Shown: positions 1 through 11,721, counted from the stretch's first letter. The stretch is DNA of 64,000 nucleotides from Brucella pituitosa (GCF_003049685.1 NZ_PYSY02000002.1:1600001-1664000), one strand, 5' to 3'. Program-made: numbers and translations. The notes: generated from the letters alone by a model not told the origin.

Positions 1-131
1 TCGCAAGAGCTTGCTCAAGCCTTGCATTATGATTGGTCGCCTAACCGCACCACCGATTGTATCTCGAGAAGCTGGTCTTTCTGCTGATAACATTGAAACT
101 GATGTTTTGATGGATATTGGCAATGAGAGTG
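1..131 (+). other. Distal part of the 16S-23S internal transcribed spacer
   Basis: The window opens inside an rrn operon. These bases precede the conserved 23S start and hold no tRNA; in relatives the spacer tRNAs (Ile, Ala) lie further upstream, outside the window. The last part (109-137) is complementary to 3034-3062 beyond the 23S 3' end, so it forms the 5' arm of the pre-23S processing stem. No protein gene is present. Confidence 0.8.

Positions 132-137
<6 letters not shown>
109..137 (+). other. 5' arm of the pre-23S RNA processing stem
   Basis: Bases 109-137 pair with 3034-3062: GATGGATATTG, ATGAGA and TGATCAAG on the left match their reverse complements on the right, with only small internal mismatches. 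Such a long stem bracketing 23S rRNA is the usual RNase III substrate in rRNA maturation. The pairing is visible in the sequence; the enzyme is established knowledge. Confidence 0.8.
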
Positions 138-3033
<2,896 letters not shown>

Positions 3034-3041
<8 letters not shown>

Positions 3042-3062
3042 TTCTCATTTACAATATCCATC
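3034..3062 (+). other. 3' arm of the pre-23S RNA processing stem
   Basis: Complementary to 109-137; together they close the pre-23S stem. It overlaps the last bases of mature 23S and runs into the 23S-5S spacer. Confidence 0.8.
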
Positions 3063-3264
3063 GAACCAAGTTCGATAGATATTAGTTTAGTTTATGTCCT
3101 TACGGCTGAGCGCCTGACTAACGTCAGGCTAGCCTGCGGACAGCACGCCGAAACATCGGCGACGGCCAGTCGGCCTTGCGAAGCTTCGCTTCGAAACGCT
3201 TAAACTGATATCGTTTTATTATCTGCACGAAAGACAACCAGCTTCTCATATTTGTGTTCTTCGC

Positions 3265-3383
3265 CGACCTGGTGGTTATGGCGGAGCGGCTGCACCCGAT
3301 CCCATTCCGAACTCGGCCGTGAAACGCTCCAGCGCCAATGGTACTTTGTCTTAAGACACGGGAGAGTAGGTCGCTGCCAGGTC
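3265..3383 (+). rRNA. rrf: 5S ribosomal RNA
   Basis: About 118 nt with the closing stem CGACCTGG ... CCAGGTCTG. It contains the conserved loop-A/helix-II segment TGGCGGAGCGGCTGCACCC, then CCGAACTCGG, and GGGAGAGTAGGTCGCTGCCAGG at the 3' side. It lies about 220 nt downstream of 23S, in the order 23S-5S-tRNA-fMet usual for this group. Ends may be off by one or two bases. Confidence 0.95.
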
Positions 3384-3490
3384 TGCTAAGCACACAAATC
3401 ATCAACATCTTCTCATAATCATACAAAACAGCTTTCATCAGCGATAAGCGCAAAAAATACCAAATCCGGTCATACAAATTAAGCCCTTAA

Positions 3491-3567
<77 letters not shown>

Positions 3568-3572
3568 AATTC

Positions 3573-3610
3573 AAAAACGCCCGTGGACAAAACCACGGGC
3601 GTTTTGACGT
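3573..3610 (+). terminator. Rho-independent terminator of the rrn operon
   Basis: A perfect 13-bp stem, AAAACGCCCGTGG (3574-3586) with CCACGGGCGTTTT (3593-3605), and a 6-nt loop, ending in a short T-run, six bases after tRNA-fMet. The A- and T-runs at both stem feet mean it could also act on leftward transcription. Confidence 0.85.
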
Positions 3611-3910
3611 TTAAGGGACAGATAGATTGCACTCCCCCACGACGGATAACCGTCGTCCAAACGCTCACAACCTGAAGGGCGAGGAGAAAAAGCAATCATC
3701 GAGTATCAAGTCCCCCACAAACCGGACAAAGCCTCACACCAAAACCAAAAAGGCAGCAGCGTTCTGTGTTTGAAAATTGTGCCTGGTGCAGGATCGGCAA
3801 GGATGCAACTCCAAGCCCCCATGCAACGGCAATCAGTACCTTCGGAAGCCAAAGGCCAGACAATTAAACCCATGAAGGCTGGTTCTAAACGAAATCGCTA
3901 TCTACATAGA
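3611..3910. other. Intergenic region between the rrn terminator and the amino-sugar operon
   Basis: About 300 bases without a convincing gene. A 7-bp hairpin (ACGACGG 3639-3645 with CCGTCGT 3650-3656) is the only structure noted. An open frame at 3770-4006 on the plus strand has no Shine-Dalgarno sequence, runs through the terminator hairpin at 3915-3943 and resembles nothing known, so it was not called. Confidence 0.6.
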
Positions 3911-3943
3911 GAAAAGCCCCGGCAACGAGAGTTGACCGGGGCT
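3908..3943 (-). terminator. Rho-independent terminator of the 4003-11721 operon
   Basis: Stem AGCCCCGG (3915-3922) with CCGGGGCT (3936-3943). Read leftwards, the stem is followed by TTTTC. It lies about 60 bases past the stop codon of the last operon gene. The plus strand also has a T-rich tail (ACGTTATTTTT), so the hairpin may work in both directions. Confidence 0.75.
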
Positions 3944-4002
3944 ACGTTATTTTTAAACCTCTGTGAGGCTAACTCTGGAGGCCACGTAAATGTGCGGAAA
4001 AG

Positions 4003-5034
4003 CTAGACGGTTTCCGTGACTTTGCTGAGGTTCATAGGCTGGTCCGGATCAAGACCACGGCCAAGCGCAACACGCTCAATCAAGGTGTAATAAGCTCCAA
4101 GACCGACGAGCGGATCAATCAAACCGTGCCCCGTTGGTGTTATCCCTATAGTTTTATGCTGGGTGCGTTCAGCGCCAATCGTTAATACATCGGCCCCCAG
4201 ACCGATCAGACGGTCGACTGCCTGTTTGCTGGCAGCGAATGCGTCGTCTTCATTCAAAAATGCCAGGACGGGAAAGCCGCTATGAACCAGACGTATAGGA
4301 CCATGCATAACTTCAGCCAAAGAAAAAGCCTCCGCGTGAATGCCACAGGTTTCCTTGGCCTTAAGTGCCGCTTCCAATGCAACCGCAAAACCCGTGCCCC
4401 GTCCGACGATATACATTCCGTCTATCGAGGCGATCTGAGAAATCAGTGCGTCATCTAGGGGGGCTGCTACGGTGGCGTCTAACGCCTGCGGAAGTTTCGA
4501 AAGGGCCAGCTGCAACGCACTGTCGCCGTTGATTGCTGCCGTGATGGCGGCGAGCGCGGTTGCGCCAGCGATGCAGGATTTCGTTGCGGCTACACTCTGT
4601 TCTTTACCTGCGTGCAAGCCCAACACAATATCGGCCTGCTCTGCCAATGGGCTGTCAGTTACATTGACGATGGCCACAGTAATGGCTCCGCCTGCTTTGG
4701 CGGCCTTCTGCAAGGCAACAATGTCAGGACTCGCACCAGACTGTGAAACCGTAAAATGCAATCCGTCCTGCAGTTGCAGGCGGCTGTTATAAACGGATGT
4801 CACGGAAGGGCCGATTGAAGCCACCGGTAAGCCAACGCTGATCTCAAACAGATACTTGAAGAAGGAAGCGGCATGATCGGATGATCCGCGGGCAGCCGTG
4901 GTGATCACACGTGGCTTGCGCTCTTCATAGAGACGTTTGATTTCCGCGATTGTTGCGGCTTCTTCAGTCAGCAAACGCGAAACAACGGCAGAGGCCTCGA
5001 TTGTCTCTTTGCGCATAAACGATGTCGTGACCAT
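4003..5034 (-). CDS. SIS-domain aminosugar-6-phosphate deaminase/isomerase, NagB-II-like
   Basis: A 343-residue cytoplasmic protein made of two SIS (sugar isomerase) domains and no glutaminase domain. The first SIS domain carries ARGSSDHA (48-55) and the phosphate-binding SQSGASPD (97-104); the second carries GRGTGFAVALEAALKAKE and HAEAFSLAEVMHGP. The pattern matches the isomerising half of GlmS and especially NagB-II glucosamine-6-phosphate deaminases as I know them. The expected reaction is release of ammonia from an aminodeoxy-sugar phosphate to give fructose 6-phosphate or a related product. It is the last gene of the operon, 42 bases after the kinase. The ATG follows AAGGGTGCCTTC. FrlB-type deglycases are the main alternative and share the fold but differ in these motifs. 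Confidence 0.85.
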   Translation of the reverse strand: MVTTSFMRKETIEASAVVSRLLTEEAATIAEIKRLYEERKPRVITTAARGSSDHAASFFKYLFEISVGLPVASIGPSVTSVYNSRLQLQDGLHFTVSQSGASPDIVALQKAAKAGGAITVAIVNVTDSPLAEQADIVLGLHAGKEQSVAATKSCIAGATALAAITAAINGDSALQLALSKLPQALDATVAAPLDDALISQIASIDGMYIVGRGTGFAVALEAALKAKETCGIHAEAFSLAEVMHGPIRLVHSGFPVLAFLNEDDAFAASKQAVDRLIGLGADVLTIGAERTQHKTIGITPTGHGLIDPLVGLGAYYTLIERVALGRGLDPDQPMNLSKVTETV

Positions 5035-5076
5035 GAAGGCACCCTTGCTTGAATAGTTGTGTAATGTGCTGACGGT

Positions 5077-5967
5077 CTAGCTCTGCAGGATGGAAGCTCC
5101 GCCTGCGGCCTGTACGGCCAGACTGCCGCTCTTGACGCCTGCGGCGAGACAGTCGGCCGGGCTGCGCCCGTCAATCCACGAGTCAATGAAGCCAGCATTG
5201 AAAGCATCGCCCGCACCGGTCGTATCGATAACATCTACCTTGTCAGCCGGAATATGCATCTCCGTTGAGCCGGTAGTCAGCCATGCCCCTTCTTCGCCCG
5301 CCTTCAGAGCGACGACAGGGAAGTGCTTCGATAGAATATCAATCGCCTTACGGGGATCTCTATCGCCGGTAATGGCTTCTGCTTCTTCGCTGTTTGGCAG
5401 GAATATATCCACGCCCTCGCAGCTTTTCAGAAAGTCCTGGCTGTAGATGAGAGTTTCATCCCAGCTTGGATCCAGTGATACGGTCAGGCCGGCAGCTTTG
5501 GCTTTTGCTACCAGATCCGGAATTTCATGCAGTGTCGCATATTCTGCGATGTGCAGATGTTTAGCGCTGTTCCACATCAATGCGTCATCCAGAGTGGATG
5601 GCCTCGCGGAACCCGCACGACGGGAAAGAAACGCTCGGTCGTTGCCGATAACACTGGCCACAGTCACTTGCGGCCCAGCCTCAATTGAGGTTTCCAGAAA
5701 GCGAAGATCAAGGCCATCGATGGCCAGGTCTGTGGATATGCCTTTTGAGAGACTGTCAGTGCCAAGCCGTGCGACCAAAGCCACTGAGCGGCCAACATGA
5801 GCAAAGTGGGCGGCGGAAATAAAGGCACCGCCGCCGGCTACGATCTTCATGTCGCCTGCGAAAACTTCTCTGCCTGGTTGCGGTAACGCATCAAGGCCAG
5901 TGAAAATCAAGTCGCAGTAAATCCGTCCTATGCTCAGGACAGCAGGAGTTTTGAATTGTTTTGACAT
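5077..5967 (-). CDS. PfkB-family sugar kinase
   Basis: A 296-residue ribokinase-fold kinase. The C-terminal PfkB signature DTTGAGDAFNAGF lies at about 248-260, with Asp254 as the expected catalytic base. The N-terminal half carries the GGGAFISAAHFAHVG glycine-rich sugar-binding segment. It transfers phosphate from ATP to a hydroxyl of a sugar or amino sugar. The start overlaps the stop of the upstream ATPase gene as TAATG, so the two are probably translationally coupled. Lying between an ABC importer and a SIS deaminase, it probably phosphorylates the imported (or lyase-released) sugar before deamination. The exact sugar cannot be read from sequence. Confidence 0.88.
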   Translation of the reverse strand: MSKQFKTPAVLSIGRIYCDLIFTGLDALPQPGREVFAGDMKIVAGGGAFISAAHFAHVGRSVALVARLGTDSLSKGISTDLAIDGLDLRFLETSIEAGPQVTVASVIGNDRAFLSRRAGSARPSTLDDALMWNSAKHLHIAEYATLHEIPDLVAKAKAAGLTVSLDPSWDETLIYSQDFLKSCEGVDIFLPNSEEAEAITGDRDPRKAIDILSKHFPVVALKAGEEGAWLTTGSTEMHIPADKVDVIDTTGAGDAFNAGFIDSWIDGRSPADCLAAGVKSGSLAVQAAGGASILQS

Positions 5968-7004
5968 TATAGGCGACCGAGGCTCTTTTCCGTTTTGGCA
6001 TCGAACAGATAAAGGCTACCAGCAGGCGCAAAGACGCTCAGTGTAGTGCCCGATTTTGGAACGGTTTTGCCCGGTGCTGTCGCAATGACTGCGGCGCCTT
6101 CGACATCAAGATGGACCAGAGTTTCCGCACCGAGTGGTTCAACAGCCGTTACAATGCCTTGCAGCGATATCCCGCCGGGCGTGCCGGTTTCACCAACAGT
6201 CAGCTCATGCGGGCGGATACCGATCAGCATGTCGCCATCAGCGGCAAACTCAACCGTGTCGCCCTTGCGGCGACCTTGGAGCAGGTTCATCGACGGGCTG
6301 CCGATAAAGCGCGCGGTAAACACATCCACTGGATGTTCATAAAGTTCAGTTGGTGTGCCGGTTTGCAAGATATTACCATCGCGCATTACTACAATGCGGT
6401 CGGCCATGGTCATGGCTTCAACCTGATCATGCGTTACATAAACCGTTGTGGTCTTGAGGCTCTGGTGCAGGCGCTTGATTTCAATGCGCATCTGCGCCCG
6501 CAATTGCGCATCAAGATTGGACAATGGCTCATCGAACAAAAACGCCGAAGGGTTGCGGACCATCGCGCGGCCAATCGCAACACGCTGACGTTGCCCACCG
6601 GACAATGCCGCTGGGCGGCGGTCCAAATAGGGTGTCAGGCCCAATGATGCGCCAACATCTTCAATTCGCTTGGCCTTTTCCGCCTTGGAAAGCTTCGATG
6701 TATAAAGACCGAAACCGATATTCTGGCGCACGCTCATATGCGGATAAATTGCATAATTCTGGAACACCATCGCAATATTGCGCTGTTTCGGATCGCGTTC
6801 GTTGACGACTTCGCCGCCGATTTTCAGCTGGCCGCCTGAAATATCTTCGAGACCGGCAATCATACGCAGAGTTGTTGATTTACCGCAGCCGGAAGGGCCA
6901 ACGAAAACAACAAATTCTCCGTCTTCGATCTGCAAATCGATTGCGCGAACTGCTTCGACTTTGCCGTAACGTTTGACAAGTTTTTCGAGTTCAATGGTTG
7001 CCAT
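5967..7004 (-). CDS. ABC transporter ATP-binding protein, UgpC/MalK type
   Basis: A 345-residue ATPase of the carbohydrate CUT1 family. Seen in order: Walker A GPSGCGKST (about 38-46), Q-loop, signature ALSGGQRQRVAIGRA, Walker B FLFDEPLSNLD, the H-loop histidine in VTHDQVEAMTMADR, then a C-terminal OB-fold/TOBE region (about 235-345). It energises the permease pair encoded upstream in the same operon. Both ends overlap neighbours as TAATG, with the ArgH-like gene upstream and the kinase downstream. Confidence 0.95.
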   Translation of the reverse strand: MATIELEKLVKRYGKVEAVRAIDLQIEDGEFVVFVGPSGCGKSTTLRMIAGLEDISGGQLKIGGEVVNERDPKQRNIAMVFQNYAIYPHMSVRQNIGFGLYTSKLSKAEKAKRIEDVGASLGLTPYLDRRPAALSGGQRQRVAIGRAMVRNPSAFLFDEPLSNLDAQLRAQMRIEIKRLHQSLKTTTVYVTHDQVEAMTMADRIVVMRDGNILQTGTPTELYEHPVDVFTARFIGSPSMNLLQGRRKGDTVEFAADGDMLIGIRPHELTVGETGTPGGISLQGIVTAVEPLGAETLVHLDVEGAAVIATAPGKTVPKSGTTLSVFAPAGSLYLFDAKTEKSLGRL

Positions 7005-8518
7005 TAACGTGTCTCCGCAAGTGCGCTGAATTTTTCATTAAGTTCTTGATTGGCTTTGGCTTCATAAGCTTCGTGCTCTGCTGCACGTGCATTGAATGCC
7101 TCTGCAGCCGCATGGTATCGCGTCAGAGCCTCGCCTATAGGCTTTGGTGCCGGACCGCCGAGACGGTCGCGTACGGCAACGAAATGTTGCGGCGAAACCA
7201 GTTCTTCAAATTTTATCTGATCAAAAGACGGTTCGCGCCCCGTTGCTTCATGGAATGCCGTAAGGAAAGGTGCAAAGCCGTCTTTCTCAAGTCCGCCACC
7301 CTGAGCCACCACGGCACGTGCTACAGTCGCTGCAATCTCATGCGCCTGACGGAACGACAGGCCTTCAATACGCACCAGTGAGTCTGCAAGTTCTGTAATT
7401 GTGATACAGGAGCGGCGAATATTTTCCGCAACCCGTGCCGGATCAATGCGGATGGCTTCAATGAAGGCTGCCAGAAGATCAAGCACACGACCGGAGGAAG
7501 CAAAAGCCTCATAGCCCATCTGCTGCGTTTCGCCTTCACTGTCATTCATATCGGTGAAAGGCGTATTGTGCATTACATCCAGCACGGTGCGGGCTCGCCC
7601 CATTGTCTGGCTCGACAGATGACGCATGTGCTCAATTGGCACCGGATTGCGCTTTTGCGGCATGATTGAAGAAATCTGCACAAAGGCATTCGGCACATAA
7701 ATCTGGCCAACTTCAAAACTCGTCCAGAACTGGAAGTCCTGAATGAGCCGTCCCAGATGAATGAACATCAGTTCCAGCGCGGAATAGGTCGAGGTGACGT
7801 AATCCACGGCTGCGATACAGCTATAGGAATTGTTTAAGGGGGCAGCAAAGCCCAACAGCTCCGAGACGCGTTTGCGATCGATCGGAAAGCCGGAGGTGGT
7901 GATGGCTGCTGCCCCCATCGGGGACTGGTTTACAATCGTGCGTGCGGCTTCAAGGCGCTCGATATCCCGGATCAGCACTTCCGTAGCCGCTGCAAGATAA
8001 TGCCCGAATGTTGTCGGCTGTGCCGGTTGCCCATGGGTATAGGCAACGATCAATGTAGCCTGCTCGCGTTCAACAGCTGCAACCAGCACATCAAGCAGGT
8101 GCCGTGACTTGGCGAGCAGCGTATCAATTTGCTTTTTCAAACCGAGCTTGAACAGCGTATGATCAATATCATTGCGTGAACGCGCAGTATGCAGGCGACC
8201 GGCAACATCGGCACCGATACGGGCTTTAAGTTCTTTTTCGATGAGGAAGAAGAAGTCTTCAACCTCACCGGTATAGGTCAGCTCAGCCGGATTGATTTCC
8301 TGATCAATAGCTTCCAGAGCGACGGCAATCTGTGCCGCCTGATCGCGATCAAGAATGCCGGTTTCAACCAGCATCACCAGATGGGCGCGGTCGATGCGTC
8401 GAAACCCATCCACATGATGCGTCTTGGCACCGTCAAACAGCGGCCGCAGCACGGTTTCTTTATAAACCGGATTTGGAAACACGCTGTTGTCGGACAATTT
8501 TGGGTCGAGATCAGACAT
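7004..8518 (-). CDS. ArgH/fumarase-superfamily lyase inside a sugar-import operon
   Basis: A 504-residue protein of the argininosuccinate lyase/fumarase superfamily. It has the superfamily motifs: TARSRNDIDH, YTHGQPAQPTTFGHYL with the catalytic-base region histidine, and the flexible signature loop SSIMPQKRNPVPIEHMRH bearing the catalytic serine. The signature reads PQKRNPV where housekeeping ArgH has PQKKNPD, and the gene is embedded between a sugar permease and the ATPase of one transporter. A role in arginine synthesis is therefore unlikely. Family chemistry is beta-elimination from an N-substituted aspartate (or similar) to give fumarate plus an amine. With a downstream kinase and amino-sugar deaminase, I infer an aspartate-sugar conjugate as substrate. 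The protein is slightly longer than typical ArgH (about 460). Confidence 0.82.
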   Translation of the reverse strand: MSDLDPKLSDNSVFPNPVYKETVLRPLFDGAKTHHVDGFRRIDRAHLVMLVETGILDRDQAAQIAVALEAIDQEINPAELTYTGEVEDFFFLIEKELKARIGADVAGRLHTARSRNDIDHTLFKLGLKKQIDTLLAKSRHLLDVLVAAVEREQATLIVAYTHGQPAQPTTFGHYLAAATEVLIRDIERLEAARTIVNQSPMGAAAITTSGFPIDRKRVSELLGFAAPLNNSYSCIAAVDYVTSTYSALELMFIHLGRLIQDFQFWTSFEVGQIYVPNAFVQISSIMPQKRNPVPIEHMRHLSSQTMGRARTVLDVMHNTPFTDMNDSEGETQQMGYEAFASSGRVLDLLAAFIEAIRIDPARVAENIRRSCITITELADSLVRIEGLSFRQAHEIAATVARAVVAQGGGLEKDGFAPFLTAFHEATGREPSFDQIKFEELVSPQHFVAVRDRLGGPAPKPIGEALTRYHAAAEAFNARAAEHEAYEAKANQELNEKFSALAETR

Positions 8519-8521
8519 GGT

Positions 8522-9373
8522 TCAACCTTTAAGACCAGCAAGCATAACACCGCGTACGATGTAGCGCTGCAGCAGCATGAAAACGATAAGCGTAGGCAAT
8601 GTGGCGATAGCTGCGCCGGTCATGATCATTTCCCACTGGATCGACTGTTCAACCGCAAAGCTTGATAGACCAACCGGCAGCGTATAAAGCTCTGGACTGG
8701 TTGAAACGATCAGCGGCCAGAAGAATGCGGTCCAGTTGCCAAGGAAGGTAAAGATCGCCAGCGCTGATAGGGCCGGGGTGACCAATGGCATGGCAATTTT
8801 CCACCAGATCTGGAACTCGTTAAGCCCGTCCACACGTGCGGCTTCGAGGAAGTCATTTGGCACACCTTCAAAGAATTGCTTCATCAGGAAGGTGCCGAAG
8901 GCAGTCATCATGCCTGGGAACATGATACCCCAATAGCTATCCAGCCAACCGAGTTTGCTCGACATCAGATACCATGGAATAACCAGCATTTCGGTCGGGA
9001 TCATCAGGGTCGAAAGGATCGCAAGGAAGATGAAATAGCGGCCCCGGAACTGGAATTTAGCCAACGTATAACCGACAAGGCTGTCGAAAAAAACGTTCGA
9101 CAAAGTCACGACTACAGCCACGATCATCGAATTCATGAACCAGCGCAGAAAGCGCCCGTCAGCAAGAATGGTGGCATAGTTCTGGAGCGTTGGCTCCGCA
9201 GGAATAAGCCTCAAATCATAGACCTGACTTGCAGTTTTCAACGAGGTTGAAAACATGAAAACAAGTGGCGTGATCATGATCAGACCGCCGATGAACAGCA
9301 AAGTCCATGTAATGACGCGGCCGGGCTTCAGATTCTGGAACGGGAGGGATTTGGTTTGTGCAGGCGCGGTCAT
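8522..9373 (-). CDS. Carbohydrate ABC transporter permease, MalG type
   Basis: A 283-residue inner-membrane protein with about six hydrophobic segments, the first at WTLLFIGGLIMITPLVFMFS. The cytoplasmic loop EAARVDGLNEFQIWWKIAMP is the EAA motif that docks onto the ATPase. The start at 9373 (MTAPAQ) was chosen because it overlaps the upstream permease stop as ATGA; a longer frame begins at 9415. It pairs with the next permease to form the channel. Confidence 0.93.
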   Translation of the reverse strand: MTAPAQTKSLPFQNLKPGRVITWTLLFIGGLIMITPLVFMFSTSLKTASQVYDLRLIPAEPTLQNYATILADGRFLRWFMNSMIVAVVVTLSNVFFDSLVGYTLAKFQFRGRYFIFLAILSTLMIPTEMLVIPWYLMSSKLGWLDSYWGIMFPGMMTAFGTFLMKQFFEGVPNDFLEAARVDGLNEFQIWWKIAMPLVTPALSALAIFTFLGNWTAFFWPLIVSTSPELYTLPVGLSSFAVEQSIQWEMIMTGAAIATLPTLIVFMLLQRYIVRGVMLAGLKG

Positions 9374-10314
9374 TTCTTTTCCCTCAGAATCCAGAGCTGT
9401 AACAGGGATACGCAAAGCAGAATGATGAAGAGAATGATTGTTTGAGCAGCCGCATAGCCCATTGCATAGGACGAAAACGCCGTTTGATAGATCATCAGTA
9501 CCAGTGGTTTTGTCGAACCCAGCGGACCACCCGGATCATTGGTGGTCATGTTGTAGACCTGATCGAAGATGCGCAGGAAACCGATCGAGGAAAACACCAC
9601 CAGAAACACAGTTGTTGGCTTTAGCAACGGGATGGTGATTTTGCGCAGGATTGCCCACTCGCCGAGGCCATCGATGCGCGCGGCCTCATAAAATGTGCCG
9701 GGAATTGCGCGCAAACCTGCCATGAAGATGATGATCTGAAAGCCAAGTCCCGCCCAGATCGACGTTGCCATAATGGCATAAAGCCCCTGGTCAACCGAGC
9801 GCAGAAAGCCCTGTTGAGGCAGGCCGAGCGAACTCAGAATATTATTGATGAAGCCGATTGGTGCCGGCTGATAAAACCAGCGCCATACCCACGCCATTGC
9901 TGCTGCGGTTGTCAGATAAGGCAGGAAATATAGGGCGCGAATGAAGCCGTGCATGAGCCTGACACGGTCCAGATAGTAAGCGATGACAAAAGCCAGAACC
10001 AGACTGATGGGCGTGCCGACCAACAGGTAGATGAAAGTGTTTTTGAAAACTTTCCAGAATTCAGGATCGGCAAAAAGCTTCTGATAGTTGGCGATGCCGA
10101 TAAATTTCGGCGGGCTCATCAGATCCCAGTTGGTGAAAGATAGCCAGAATGCTTCAATCGTCGGATAAAAGCGAATGACGCTATAGAAAAGGATGGGCAG
10201 AGCCAGAAAGCTCCACACCCAAATCAATCTTCTAGTTTTCATCGACAGGCGATCTGTCAGTCGCGAACCGAAAGGTCTGCGCGCTGTATGATCGGGTTGA
10301 GCCGTCATTGTCAT
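9370..10314 (-). CDS. Carbohydrate ABC transporter permease, MalF type
   Basis: A 314-residue inner-membrane protein with about six transmembrane segments, the first at IWVWSFLALPILFYSVI. Its EAA loop reads EAARIDGLGEWAILRKITIP. The start at 10314 (MTMTAQ) is preceded by AAGGA at a 7-8-nt spacing; the frame upstream of it (to 10455) has no transporter character. It forms a heterodimeric channel with the 8522-9373 product. Confidence 0.92.
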   Translation of the reverse strand: MTMTAQPDHTARRPFGSRLTDRLSMKTRRLIWVWSFLALPILFYSVIRFYPTIEAFWLSFTNWDLMSPPKFIGIANYQKLFADPEFWKVFKNTFIYLLVGTPISLVLAFVIAYYLDRVRLMHGFIRALYFLPYLTTAAAMAWVWRWFYQPAPIGFINNILSSLGLPQQGFLRSVDQGLYAIMATSIWAGLGFQIIIFMAGLRAIPGTFYEAARIDGLGEWAILRKITIPLLKPTTVFLVVFSSIGFLRIFDQVYNMTTNDPGGPLGSTKPLVLMIYQTAFSSYAMGYAAAQTIILFIILLCVSLLQLWILREKK

Positions 10315-10430
10315 AATAAAAATCCTTCGGCCAGCCGGTGCGTTGCAAGGCAGCCACGGTCGGAAGCGGTAAGCTCCCAAAACAGAGCCGTATTGTTCAA
10401 AGCAGTACGAAAGCTGCTGAAAATCGGAAG

Positions 10431-10454
10431 TGGGCGGTCTGCGAGAACCGCCCA
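10431..10454 (-). promoter_or_regulatory. Intercistronic hairpin after the binding-protein gene
   Basis: A perfect 8-bp stem, TGGGCGGT (10431-10438) with ACCGCCCA (10447-10454) and an 8-nt loop, begins 13 bases after the binding-protein stop codon within a 153-base gap. No T-run follows, so it is probably a partial terminator or mRNA-stabilising structure. These are common after binding-protein genes and let that protein be made in excess over the permeases. Confidence 0.6.
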
Positions 10455-10467
10455 ACCGAACGCAGTT

Positions 10468-11721
10468 TTACTTCGCAGTGTCCAGAATGGCCTGTTCGGC
10501 CTTGGCAGCTTCATCAAGGGATTCCTTGACTGGCTGGTTCTGCAGGATCACGCGGTTAGACATGTCGACAACGATCTGGCGCTGTTTCAGCTCATCGGTG
10601 AACATGGTTGTATGGGCATATTCCAGACCTTTGAGGAATGGTCCATAAACCGGATCAGCCAAGTTGGTTTCCGTCAAAGCCGCCGAGCGACGTGCAGGCA
10701 GTTCGCCCACACCTTTCAGCCAGATTTCCATCGCTTCAGGTGAAGTGATGTAGTTGAGGAACTTTGAGGCTGCTTCCAGCTTTTCGCCCTTTGCCGATGC
10801 GCTGATGCCGTTGGCAAAATAGCTGGCATAGTTTGAACGCACGCCTTCAGCATTGGCTGGCAGCTCTGTCACGCCCCATTCAAAGTCTTTGATGGTGTTG
10901 AATGCTGCCAGACGGAACGTTCCGTCCACAGTCATTGCCGCTTTGCCGGAGCGGAATGCTGCATGGCCTTCATCCATGAACTTCACTTCGCCGACTTTAT
11001 ATTTGGTCTGCAAATCGGTGTAGAACTGCAATGCCTTTTCACCGGCAGCGTCGTCGTAGGCAACCTTGCGATAGTCATCGCTGTAAGGTGCACCACCGAA
11101 CTGGCGAACCAGCACTTCGCGCCACCAATGCAGATCCTGACCCGGCATATCGAGTGTAATGCCTTCGCTCAACAGATTGCCGGAAGCATCGCGCTTGGTG
11201 GCTTTCTGGGCGTAAGCGAGCAGTTCGTCGAGGTTTTTCGGCGGGTTCTTGGGATCAAGACCAGCTTCTTCGAAAAGCTTCTTGTTGTAGAACAGTGCCA
11301 GCGAGCGCACAGCCGTCGGCAAGCCATAATATTCATCGCCGCGCTTCATTGCACTGACGATCGGGAAGAATTCACTTTCGATCTTGTCGTGCGGAAATGC
11401 GTCCTGCGGCAGCGGCTGCAAAATGCCACCGGCTGCAAATTTATCGAGCCAGCCATAGAACAGCTGCATGACGTCCGGGCTTTTGCCCGCCATCTTCGCC
11501 GCAATGACGCGGGTCTGATAGTCGTCATAAGGGAACGTAACCTGTTTTACCTTGATGTCAGGATTGGCTTTTTCGAAATTCTCGATCAGTTTGTCCATCG
11601 TCTTGACGCGCGATTCAAAGACATACTGCCAATATTCGATTTCAACGGCTTGTGCAGCGTTGATTGCGATAGAGCTCAGACCGGCCACAAGACCCGCAAG
11701 CAGCAATTTACCCATTTGCAT
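10468..11721 (-). CDS. Sugar ABC transporter substrate-binding protein (family 1 / CUT1)
   Basis: A 417-residue periplasmic binding protein. The N-terminus (MGKLLLAGLVAGLSSIAINA...) is a Sec signal peptide with probable cleavage after AAQA, giving a mature start at VEIEYWQYV. The SBP_bac_1 pattern follows: IENFEKANPDIKVKQVTFP, LYNKKLFEEAGLDP and GKAAMTVDGTFR. It is the first gene of the leftward operon and should set its specificity. A longer frame to 11844 was rejected because it hides the signal peptide. GGGGAGGT lies upstream, 4 nt from the ATG at 11721 and 10 nt from an alternative ATG at 11715. Confidence 0.93.
   Translation of the reverse strand: MQMGKLLLAGLVAGLSSIAINAAQAVEIEYWQYVFESRVKTMDKLIENFEKANPDIKVKQVTFPYDDYQTRVIAAKMAGKSPDVMQLFYGWLDKFAAGGILQPLPQDAFPHDKIESEFFPIVSAMKRGDEYYGLPTAVRSLALFYNKKLFEEAGLDPKNPPKNLDELLAYAQKATKRDASGNLLSEGITLDMPGQDLHWWREVLVRQFGGAPYSDDYRKVAYDDAAGEKALQFYTDLQTKYKVGEVKFMDEGHAAFRSGKAAMTVDGTFRLAAFNTIKDFEWGVTELPANAEGVRSNYASYFANGISASAKGEKLEAASKFLNYITSPEAMEIWLKGVGELPARRSAALTETNLADPVYGPFLKGLEYAHTTMFTDELKQRQIVVDMSNRVILQNQPVKESLDEAAKAEQAILDTAK

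Noticed and set aside
3770-4006. 78-residue open frame on the plus strand
   Set aside because: It has no Shine-Dalgarno sequence, runs through the terminator hairpin at 3915-3943 and into the SIS gene end, and has no recognisable domain.
7004-8518. Housekeeping argininosuccinate lyase of arginine biosynthesis
   Set aside because: It is translationally linked to a sugar-transport ATPase, lies three bases from a permease gene and has an altered signature loop; a catabolic lyase is likelier, though a search for another argH in the genome would settle it.
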